Source: Pseudonocardia sp. (GTDB lineage Bacteria > Actinomycetota > Actinomycetes > Mycobacteriales > Pseudonocardiaceae). From it: 7,359 nt of DNA. Where the stretch lies: assembly GCA_030453005.1 (NCBI GenBank), contig JAKDLE010000130.1:1-7359 (forward strand), given 5' to 3'. Below are positions 1 through 4,655 of the stretch, one piece after another. Every line of letters begins with the position of its first letter. The first letter of the stretch is position 1. The notes under the pieces are model-generated. The model ran no database searches, was not told the DNA's origin, and was given only the letters and a program-made list of their open reading frames with translations. A program made the translations under genes and the position numbers.

Positions 1-65
1 CGGGGATCGGTGGTGCCGCCGCGATCGGATCGCTCTGGGAGGCTCGAGGCCCGAACTCGCCAGCA

Positions 66-91
66 GGGTCGTTATGGGCCCGAAACGACCC
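66..91. terminator. Hairpin terminator downstream of the GvpU-like gene
   Basis: An 8-bp perfect inverted repeat (GGGTCGTT at 66-73, AACGACCC at 84-91) encloses a 10-nt loop. It lies 37 nt beyond the stop codon of the minus-strand gene that ends at 128. There is no long T-tract, which is common for actinobacterial terminators. It could equally end a plus-strand transcript entering from the left edge. Confidence 0.55.
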
Positions 92-127
92 GGAGCCATC
101 GGGCGCCCCTCATGCGGAGTGGCGCGA

Positions 128-565
128 TCAGGTCGGCGGAAGGACGGTGCCCATGCTCCACGCGGCGACCTGGCCGGCCTGCACGGCCCACGGCCGCCGG
201 AACACGGACGTGGGGGCGACCGCGTCCCCGGTCAGGGCCACCGCCGCGTTGATCATGTAGAACGTGCTGATCTGGTCGGCGACGGGCAACCCGGCGGGAG
301 TGGCGGTGGCGTCTCCGAACGCCACCAGGGTCTCGAGCATGTGCTCGACCGCCGTGCCGTGGCCGCTCGCGACGAAGGACTTCATCTCCGTGGTCCAACG
401 GTGCGGGGTCACGATCTCGCCTGCGATGATGCGGCCGCCGCACAGCAGGGTCACGGCCAGCGCGTTCCCGTGGCGGTAGACGAAGTTCTCCACCAGCATG
501 CGCAGCAGCACCTCGGGACCCGATGATTCGGTGCCGAGCTGATCTGATCCGTCGGACGAGTCCAC
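128..565 (-). CDS. GvpU-like (gas vesicle accessory-like) protein
   Basis: The product is 145 aa, soluble, with no signal peptide or membrane segment. Residues 17-60 (a helix VLLRMLVENFVYRHG followed by ALAVTLLCGGRIIAGEIV) match the layout I remember for gas vesicle accessory protein GvpU: an N-terminal helix, then a beta strand, a glycine turn and an 'I-x-G' strand. The C-terminal AGQVAAWSMG resembles the GvpU ending 'WRGRL..V.GWSLG'. No structural gvpA or other gvp gene is present, so a gas-vesicle role is not implied; many actinobacteria carry stand-alone homologues of unknown function. The start is GTG at 563-565, chosen because a -10-like TAGGTT ends 6 nt before it and no Shine-Dalgarno is present. 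The gene diverges from the cupin gene. The family call comes from pattern memory only and could be wrong; that the gene is real is more certain, given its coherent protein composition. Confidence 0.6.
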   Translation of the reverse strand: MDSSDGSDQLGTESSGPEVLLRMLVENFVYRHGNALAVTLLCGGRIIAGEIVTPHRWTTEMKSFVASGHGTAVEHMLETLVAFGDATATPAGLPVADQISTFYMINAAVALTGDAVAPTSVFRRPWAVQAGQVAAWSMGTVLPPT

Positions 566-577
566 CTCGACAACCTA
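565..577 (-). promoter_or_regulatory. Leaderless-type promoter of the GvpU-like gene
   Basis: On the minus strand TAGGTT (plus 572-577) fits the actinobacterial -10 consensus TAnnnT. Exactly 6 nt separate it from the GTG start, which places the expected transcription start on the first base of the codon (565). I see no convincing -35 hexamer. An imperfect palindrome (14 of 16 positions) at 603-618, with arms GTTCG and CGAAC, lies just upstream and could be an operator. Confidence 0.5.
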
Positions 578-744
578 CTCGCGGACGTCCGTGGTCGGGG
601 TTGTTCGGCGCGGCGAACGGATCCGGCCATACCGAAGCTCGGCCGGCTGTCCGCCGACCCGCGCGGACGGAACCGAGCATCTCGAGCGAGGCACGGCCGG
701 GGTGCGGGGCGGACCCAGGTGGGGCGCATCGTCAAGGGTTCTCC

Positions 745-757
745 CATACTGGATACG
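745..757 (+). promoter_or_regulatory. Leaderless-type promoter of the cupin gene
   Basis: CATACT (745-750) has the A at -11 and the T at -7 that matter most in an actinobacterial -10 box. The 6 nt that follow put the transcription start on the GTG at 757. No Shine-Dalgarno precedes this codon. The -35 region is weak. Confidence 0.45.
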
Positions 758-1173
758 TGTTGGAGCGCGCCGGGGATGGGTCGTTCGAGTATGTGCTTCA
801 CGACGGGACGGCCCCCACACACTTGCAGTGGTACTTCCGGGGGTCGTCGCAGCTCCCCGTCGCGGTGCAGTCCTGGACGCTGCCGCCGGGTGGCTCGGAG
901 GGCATGCACCGCCATCCCGCCGACGCTCCCGTGGAGGAGCTCTATCTCGTCGTCTCCGGCACCGTGTCGATGCAGGTCGACGACACCGTCCACGAGCTCG
1001 GCCCGGGGGACGCCGTCCTCGCGCCGGTCGGAGCCGACCACGACGTGCGCAACACCGGCGACGGCACGGCTGCACTGGTCGTCGTGTGGGGTGAGCCGGG
1101 TACCGCGGTGGACTGGGCCCGCTTCGGTAGCGGTCGGGCCGCGCACGAGGCGGACCGTCGGCGAACCGGCTGA
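757..1173 (+). CDS. Small single-domain cupin protein
   Basis: This is a 138-aa cytoplasmic single-domain cupin (beta-barrel, probably metal-binding). Cupin motif 1 is read at residues about 46-68: GMHRHP, then EELYLVVSG, giving H51, H53 and E61 (or E60) as ligands. The usual 3-4 residue gap between the HxH and the Glu is stretched to 7. Motif 2 at 84-99 fits G(X)5PxG(X)2H(X)3N exactly, with H95 as the fourth ligand. The substrate cannot be told; such proteins may be small sugar or dioxygenase-like enzymes or ligand sensors. The frame is open upstream to an ATG at 523, but the extra 78 residues are Arg/Pro-rich and unlike a folded domain. I chose GTG 757 for that reason and for the -10 box before it; TTG 760 is also possible. 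It converges with the adenosyltransferase gene. The last 20 codons and the terminator recur at 6958-7066. Confidence 0.85.
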   Translation: MLERAGDGSFEYVLHDGTAPTHLQWYFRGSSQLPVAVQSWTLPPGGSEGMHRHPADAPVEELYLVVSGTVSMQVDDTVHELGPGDAVLAPVGADHDVRNTGDGTAALVVVWGEPGTAVDWARFGSGRAAHEADRRRTG

Positions 1174-1220
1174 AGGCGGACGGGCTCGGTTCACGTCCTC
1201 GGTACCGGGCTGCGCCCGGC
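1112..1220 (+). repeat. Repeat A copy 1: 3' end of the cupin gene plus terminator
   Basis: These 109 bp match 6958-7066 with 6 substitutions and no gaps by hand alignment. The repeat covers the last 20 sense codons of the cupin gene, its stop codon and the first hairpin beyond it. Confidence 0.9.
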
Positions 1221-1239
1221 CCCCGCTGACCGCGGTCAG
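1205..1239. terminator. Two adjacent hairpins between convergent genes
   Basis: CCGGGC-TGC-GCCCGG (1205-1219) is a 6-bp stem with a 3-nt loop. Six nt later CTGACCGCGGTCAG (1226-1239) is a perfect 14-bp palindrome that contains the stop codon of the minus-strand adenosyltransferase. Together they would end transcripts arriving from both sides. Confidence 0.6.
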
Positions 1240-1913
1240 GGCTCCTCGGTCGACTGCGTCTCCCACAGCTCGGCGCCCCCGAGGCCCGTCGACAGGCCCG
1301 GCCGCCAGACGGTGTCGCCGTGCTCGGCGTTGGACCGCCTGGCGAGGATGAACAGCAGGCTGGACAGCCGGTTGAGGTAGCCGACGAGGAGGGGGTTCAT
1401 GCTCTCGCCGTGCCGGTCCTGGGCCGCGCACGTCGCACGCTCAGCCCGCCGGGCCGCGGAACGTGCCTGGTAGAGCAGGGCCGCGTTCCCCGTGCCCCCG
1501 GACACCACGAAACTGGGCAACGGAGGCAGGTCCTCGTTGAAGTGGTCGCACGCTCGCTCCAGCCGCTCGACGTACCCGCCGTCGATCCGGATCACGGCCC
1601 CGACGGCCGGCTCTTGACGGGGCGTCACCAGGTCCGCCTCCAGGTCCACCAGGTCGTTCTGCACCCGGCTCAGCACGAGGAGCACCGGGTCCTGGAGTCC
1701 GTCGCCCTGCGCGATGGCCACACCGATGGCCGCGCTCGCCTCCTCGACCTCGCCGTAGGCGACGATGCGCAGGTCGGACTTGCCTGCGCGGCTGCCGTCG
1801 CCGAGCGTGCTCGCCCCGTCGTCACCCGTACGGGTGTAGGTCACCGAGGGTTCGACGCTCACGGTGTCCGACTCGACGCGACCGCGGCCCGCGATGTCGT
1901 CCTCGTTGGCCAT
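1236..1913 (-). CDS. PduO-type cob(I)alamin adenosyltransferase
   Basis: The 225-aa enzyme transfers adenosyl from ATP to cob(I)alamin to make coenzyme B12; members of this family act as trimers in the cytoplasm. The ATP-binding N-terminal motif TRTGDDG is at residues 27-33, followed by GDGSRAGKSD (38-47). The helix RSAARRAER (151-159) carries the Arg/Arg/Glu set spaced as in the human MMAB enzyme (R151, R156, E158). NRLSSLLFILAR (181-192) matches the last family helix. Two usual motifs diverge: 'GxVDELN' reads GEVEEAS (54-60) and 'NRLSD' reads NRLSS, so a diverged paralogue or altered kinetics is possible. The N-terminus has about 22 extra residues and the C-terminus about 30 beyond the core. 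The ATG at 1913 is chosen because a full promoter ends just before it. The gene is divergent from the BCCT carrier; no B12-dependent enzyme gene is in view. Confidence 0.88.
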   Translation of the reverse strand: MANEDDIAGRGRVESDTVSVEPSVTYTRTGDDGASTLGDGSRAGKSDLRIVAYGEVEEASAAIGVAIAQGDGLQDPVLLVLSRVQNDLVDLEADLVTPRQEPAVGAVIRIDGGYVERLERACDHFNEDLPPLPSFVVSGGTGNAALLYQARSAARRAERATCAAQDRHGESMNPLLVGYLNRLSSLLFILARRSNAEHGDTVWRPGLSTGLGGAELWETQSTEEP

Positions 1914-1949
1914 GGCGTCAGACCCTACCGAACCGGTTCGCTCCGGCAA
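1914..1949 (-). promoter_or_regulatory. Sigma70-like, near-leaderless promoter of the adenosyltransferase
   Basis: On the minus strand TTGCCG (plus 1944-1949), a 16-nt spacer and TAGGGT (plus 1922-1927) form a good -35/-10 pair. The predicted start is at 1913-1915, so the leader would be 0-2 nt. There is no Shine-Dalgarno before the ATG at 1911-1913. Confidence 0.6.
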
Positions 1950-1997
1950 CGCGGGACGCGGTCGACATCCCGACGTGCGACGGGCCGGTTCGCGGCC

Positions 1998-2003
1998 TAA
2001 TCT
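1998..2003 (+). promoter_or_regulatory. Possible -10 box for the BCCT gene
   Basis: TAATCT fits TAnnnT and would give a leader of about 34 nt. The sequence 17 nt upstream (GTGCGA, 1975-1980) is a poor -35. GATACT at 2017-2022 is an alternative. This lies in the 130-bp divergent region shared with the adenosyltransferase promoter. Confidence 0.3.
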
Positions 2004-2031
2004 CGACCGGCCACCCGATACTTGCATCGAC

Positions 2032-2037
2032 AGGGGA
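2032..2037 (+). promoter_or_regulatory. Ribosome binding site of the BCCT gene
   Basis: AGGGGA lies 6 nt before the ATG at 2044. It decides the start: the frame is open for 60 more codons upstream, but those would overlap the divergent gene and its promoter. Confidence 0.7.
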
Positions 2038-2043
2038 CCAGCC

Positions 2044-3765
2044 ATGGCCAACGTCCTGACGAGGGCCGCAACGAGCGCGCGGAACCAGTCGATCGACTGG
2101 ACGGTGTTCGGCGTGTCCTTCGGCATCATCGCCGCGATCTGCGCGGCGGGCCTGCTGTTCACCGACACCGTCGCCACGGTGTCCGGCGCCGCGCTGGACT
2201 GGGTGGTCGCGTCGTTCGGCTGGTTGCTCATCCTGGCCTCGACCGGCTTCGTGATCTTCTCCGTGGTGCTGGCCTTCAGCCGCTACGGGCGCATCCCGCT
2301 TTCCCGCAACGGCGAGCCGCCGGAGTTCTCCACCGTCTCGTGGGTGGCGATGATGTTCAGCGCCGGTATGGGTATCGGGCTGATGTTCTACGGCGTGTAC
2401 GAGCCGGTCACCCATCTGGTGAACCCACCGCCGTTCATCGACGCGCCACCCGGCAGCCCGCAGGCGGCGCAGCACGCTATGGCGTACACCTTCTTCCACT
2501 GGACGCTGCACCCCTGGGCCATCTACTCGGTGATGGGGCTGGCGCTGGCGTACTCCACCTACCGGATGGGCCGCGGCAACCTCGTCAGCTCGCCGTTCCA
2601 GGCCCTGTTCGGCAAGGAGCGCATGGAGGACAAGGGCTGGGGCAAGCCGATCGACATCCTGGCGATCGTCACCACCAAGTTCGGCTCGGCGACCTCGCTC
2701 GGCCTCGGCGCGCTGCAGATCGCCGCCGGCATCAGCCTGCTGCGGACCGGCGTGTTCGCGGACGAGCCGAGCGTCGGCATCGCCATCAGCGTGATCTGCG
2801 TGCTGACCGTGTTCATCATCCTGTCCGCGGCCAGCGGTGTCGCCCGGGGCATCAAGTGGCTCTCGAACATCAACATGGTGCTGGCCGCCCTGCTGGTGCT
2901 GTTCGTGTTCGTGGTCGGCCCGACGATCTTCATCCTCAACCTGATCCCGTCGGCCGTCGGCTCCTACGTCAGCAACCTGGTGCCGATGAGTTTCAACTCC
3001 GCCACCTACACCGACGGGGACTGGCTGGCTACCTGGACGATCTTCTACTGGGCGTGGTGGATCTCCTGGACCCCGTTCGTCGGCACGTTCATCGCGCGGA
3101 TCTCCCGCGGCCGGACCATCCGGGAGTTCGTGCTCGGCGTGATGCTCGTGCCCTCGGTGGTCAGCGCGCTGTGGTTCATCGTGTTCGGGGGCGCGGGGAT
3201 CCACCTGCAGCTCAACGGCGTCGACGTCGCCGGCCGGGGCAACGAGGCAGCGGCGTTCTTCGCGTTCCTCCAGGAGTTCCCGTTCTTCACCGTCACCGCG
3301 ATCCTCGTCATCATCCTCACATCGATCTTCTTCGTGAGCGGGGCGGACGCCGGCGCGCTCGTGCTCGCCACGCTGTCCTCGCGGGGACGCACCGAGCCGT
3401 GGACGCCGCTGGTCGTCCTGTGGGCCGTCCTCACCGGAGCCGTCGCCGGGGTGTTGCTGCTCGTGGACGGGCTGGCGGCGTTGCAGACGTTCACCATCCT
3501 CGCTGCGACCCCGTTCGTGCTCATCCTGATCGGACTGTGCATCGCGCTGTGGGTGGATCTGAGCCGTGACCCGCTGCGGGAACGCCGGGTCGGCCCGATC
3601 CGGGGACACGTACCCCCGCCCGCCGTGGCGGCGGGCGCGCGCCAGTCGGAAGCGCCGGCACCCAGCACCGGCGACGCGCCGAAGCAGGCCGGAGCCGCCG
3701 CCGGGCGGGGGCCGCCCCGGCCGGCGGGGGTCTCGGTCGGCGCCGACACCCGCCCGCACGACTGA
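2044..3765 (+). CDS. BCCT-family betaine/choline/carnitine-type transporter
   Basis: This 573-aa membrane protein has about 12 hydrophobic segments between residues 20 and 503. It belongs to the betaine/carnitine/choline transporter family, which imports quaternary ammonium osmolytes or nutrients. The glycine-rich stretch AGMGIG (107-112) matches the BetP type. The aromatic binding box is complete: W153, W158 and Y161 in HWTLHPWAIY, and W336, W338, W339 and W342 in the family signature FYWAWWISW, followed by the loop RISRGRTIREF (352-362). The stretch equivalent to BetP T467-S468 (Na2 site) reads S432-G433 in FFVSGAD, so sodium coupling may be altered. The N-terminal tail is short (about 18 residues) while the C-terminal tail (about 505-573) is long, Arg-rich then Pro/Ala/Gly-rich, and probably disordered; in BetP the C-terminal tail senses osmotic state. 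The substrate cannot be fixed from sequence. It is followed by an inverted repeat at 3793-3846. Confidence 0.93.
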   Translation: MANVLTRAATSARNQSIDWTVFGVSFGIIAAICAAGLLFTDTVATVSGAALDWVVASFGWLLILASTGFVIFSVVLAFSRYGRIPLSRNGEPPEFSTVSWVAMMFSAGMGIGLMFYGVYEPVTHLVNPPPFIDAPPGSPQAAQHAMAYTFFHWTLHPWAIYSVMGLALAYSTYRMGRGNLVSSPFQALFGKERMEDKGWGKPIDILAIVTTKFGSATSLGLGALQIAAGISLLRTGVFADEPSVGIAISVICVLTVFIILSAASGVARGIKWLSNINMVLAALLVLFVFVVGPTIFILNLIPSAVGSYVSNLVPMSFNSATYTDGDWLATWTIFYWAWWISWTPFVGTFIARISRGRTIREFVLGVMLVPSVVSALWFIVFGGAGIHLQLNGVDVAGRGNEAAAFFAFLQEFPFFTVTAILVIILTSIFFVSGADAGALVLATLSSRGRTEPWTPLVVLWAVLTGAVAGVLLLVDGLAALQTFTILAATPFVLILIGLCIALWVDLSRDPLRERRVGPIRGHVPPPAVAAGARQSEAPAPSTGDAPKQAGAAAGRGPPRPAGVSVGADTRPHD

Positions 3766-3792
3766 CGCGGGCACCGGGCATCCTCCGACGTC

Positions 3793-3846
3793 GAGTGGGA
3801 CACCACGGTCGTCGCGCCATGATCCGACAGCCGTAGCGTCCCACTC
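3793..3846. terminator. Long-loop inverted repeat after the BCCT gene
   Basis: GAGTGGGAC (3793-3801) pairs perfectly with GTCCCACTC (3838-3846) across a 36-nt loop. It lies 28 nt beyond the BCCT stop and abuts the repeat B boundary at 3845. It may be a terminator; the long loop makes this tentative, and a scar of the rearrangement that brought in the fragments is an alternative. Confidence 0.4.
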
Positions 3847-4001
3847 ACCGGCGCCGCCTGCGACGCATGACGGCCGCGGTGAAAATCACCGACATCACCA
3901 CGGTGGCGATGGCGACGCGCATCCCCGCCGCGGCTCGGGGAGGGTCGATCCGGTGCCGTACCGCCGCCCGCCAGCGCGGCACGCCGGTCCACGGTGGACC
4001 G
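3845..4001 (-). pseudogene. Repeat B copy 1: frameshifted membrane-anchor tail with six terminal arginines
   Basis: On the minus strand the last 25 codons read MRVAIATVVMSVIFT, then AAVM and six Arg before the stop at 3845-3847: one hydrophobic helix with a positive stop-transfer end, the shape of a C-terminal membrane anchor. The sequence matches 7120-7275 (9 substitutions and one 1-nt indel over about 157 bp). In copy 2 the frame VDRRAALTAGG..PGRGG runs straight into the anchor. Here one extra G (a C-run in the plus strand near 3927-3930) breaks that join, so the in-frame upstream residues are probably spurious. I do not recognise the parent protein. Homology begins exactly at the stop codon and ends in a 19-bp palindrome (3984-4002). 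Confidence 0.6.
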
Positions 4002-4002
4002 G
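3984..4002. repeat. 19-bp palindrome at the edge of repeat B copy 1
   Basis: CCGGTCCAC, a central G, then GTGGACCGG: a perfect inverted repeat with 9-bp arms. Similarity to the other copy stops here. A 17-bp version occurs at 7259-7275. Confidence 0.8.
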
Positions 4003-4260
4003 AACTGGTCAGCCCGCGCAGCACCGCGCAGGCGTGCCGGGCGTCGCGGGGCGCGATGCTGCGACCCAGCGCGGGCATGACCTCGCACCACGCGGTCTCG
4101 GTGGCCGCCCACAGCTTCGCCGCGTCCGGTGCGCCACCGTCGAGCGTGGTGTCGGAGACCTCCAGGACCAGGTCGTGCTGGCCCCCCTCGGGCACGGTGA
4201 GGGTGGCGGCCAGGCGCCTGCCGGTGCGACCGTCGCCGTGCACCTGGATGTCGGGGCCAC
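4003..4260 (-). pseudogene. Fragment of a GH15 glucoamylase/trehalase-like enzyme
   Basis: The minus strand encodes VHGDGRTGRRLAATLTVPEG, then HDLVLEVSDTTL, KLWAATETAW and IAPRDARHACAVLRGLTSSG. This matches, from memory, the region at the junction of the N-terminal beta-sandwich and the start of the catalytic barrel in actinobacterial GH15 proteins ('LWRATEAAW...IAPRDARHAYAVLRGLTS'). The next expected block ('GGGMVAAATMSLPER..NYDYRYVWIRD'), which leads into the catalytic domain, is missing: at about 4003 the sequence switches to repeat B. The N-terminal 'DWLCLPRFD' region is also absent, and beyond about 4260 the frame becomes Arg/Pro-rich and overlaps a protease fragment on the other strand. 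Only about 85 of the family's roughly 600 residues remain, so it cannot be active. Confidence 0.65.
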
Positions 4261-4296
4261 TGCGCCCGGGGACGCGGCGCCGGCGGGACGGAGCCA

Positions 4297-4404
4297 GGCG
4301 GACTCGTGCGGCTCGCACCGAGCGTCGTCACCGTGCGCACCGGTTCGGGGATCGGTAGTGGCGTGGTGTACAAGCCGGACATCGTCATCACCAACGAGCG
4401 CTGA
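4297..4404 (+). pseudogene. Fragment of a trypsin-like (S1C/HtrA-type) serine protease
   Basis: The plus strand reads GGLVRLAPSVVTVRTGSGIG, then SGVVYKPDIVITNER and a stop at 4402-4404. This is the start of the protease domain of HtrA-like enzymes, where 'APSVVTVRT..GIGSGVVYxPD.VlTNEHVV' leads to the catalytic His. The frame breaks at the residue after TNE, where the catalytic His would stand, so Asp and Ser are also lost. No start codon or signal peptide is seen upstream. It overlaps the fragments on the other strand at both ends, marking joints in the mosaic. Confidence 0.6.
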
Positions 4405-4483
4405 CGGCCACGAGCACCCGCGCGCACATGACCGCCTGCACGTCGTCGGGGGCGCCGGTGGCCACCGCCTCGCTCGCACTCAT
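4388..4483 (-). pseudogene. Possible N-terminal fragment of a MarR-family regulator
   Basis: The minus strand has ATG (4481-4483), a purine-rich stretch just before it, and 31 codons including DDVQAVMCARVLVAVSAR before a stop. This resembles the first helix of actinobacterial MarR proteins ('...ASRVLVAVSARSLAAV...'). The wing and DNA-recognition helices are absent, since the frame ends where the protease fragment begins. It would face away from the APC permease, a usual place for its repressor. The match is short and from memory, so a chance open frame remains possible. Confidence 0.35.
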
Positions 4484-4520
4484 CCGCCCATCCTCGACCG
4501 TGGTCGATCATGAACCGGAC

Positions 4521-4574
4521 CCGCATGGTATGCGGTTGGCAACTGTTGCGTGGCAGTGACGTTCGCGGTAGGAC
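4521..4574 (+). promoter_or_regulatory. Candidate APC permease promoter with operator-like palindromes
   Basis: TTGCGT (4546-4551), 17 nt and TAGGAC (4569-4574) form a plausible -35/-10 pair. Two palindromes lie over and before the -35: CCGCAT-GGT-ATGCGG (4521-4535) and GCAAC-T-GTTGC (4539-4549, overlapping the -35). This arrangement suits a dimeric repressor such as a MarR protein. The predicted leader is about 75 nt; nothing else is visible in 4575-4643. Confidence 0.4.
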
Positions 4575-4643
4575 TCCACACCAGCGGAGCCGGCGCACCA
4601 GCCCGGCGGCCCAGGACCGCGACCACGAGAAGCGGCCGACCAC

Positions 4644-4649
4644 GAGGAG
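4644..4649 (+). promoter_or_regulatory. Ribosome binding site of the APC permease
   Basis: GAGGAG lies 6 nt before the ATG at 4656 and fixes that start. Confidence 0.75.
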
Positions 4650-4655
4650 CGAACG

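Noticed and set aside
3..261. Plus-strand frame open from the left edge, beginning GIGGAAAIGSLWEARG
   Set aside because: It could be the end of an upstream gene, but it runs through the hairpin at 66-91 and antisense through the GvpU-like gene, with no recognisable family. At most the first 60 bases could be real.
523..756. A longer cupin starting at ATG 523
   Set aside because: The added 78 residues are Arg/Pro/Ser-rich with no fold pattern and would overlap the start of the divergent GvpU-like gene and its promoter.
1864..2043. A BCCT protein starting 60 codons upstream
   Set aside because: The extension overlaps the divergent adenosyltransferase gene and lacks a ribosome binding site, whereas 2044 has a good one.
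1914..2231. An adenosyltransferase with 106 extra N-terminal residues
   Set aside because: The extension is antisense to the BCCT start and the strong promoter at 1922-1949 lies inside it.
1236..3765. A B12/betaine operon or new pathway linking the adenosyltransferase and the BCCT carrier
   Set aside because: The genes are divergent with separate promoters, no B12-dependent enzyme or riboswitch is seen, and nothing else ties them together.
1918..3774. A minus-strand open frame of 618 codons opposite the BCCT gene
   Set aside because: It is dense in Arg, Asp, Glu, His and Gln with no motif, and lies exactly antisense to the carrier. GC3 bias keeps this frame free of stops.
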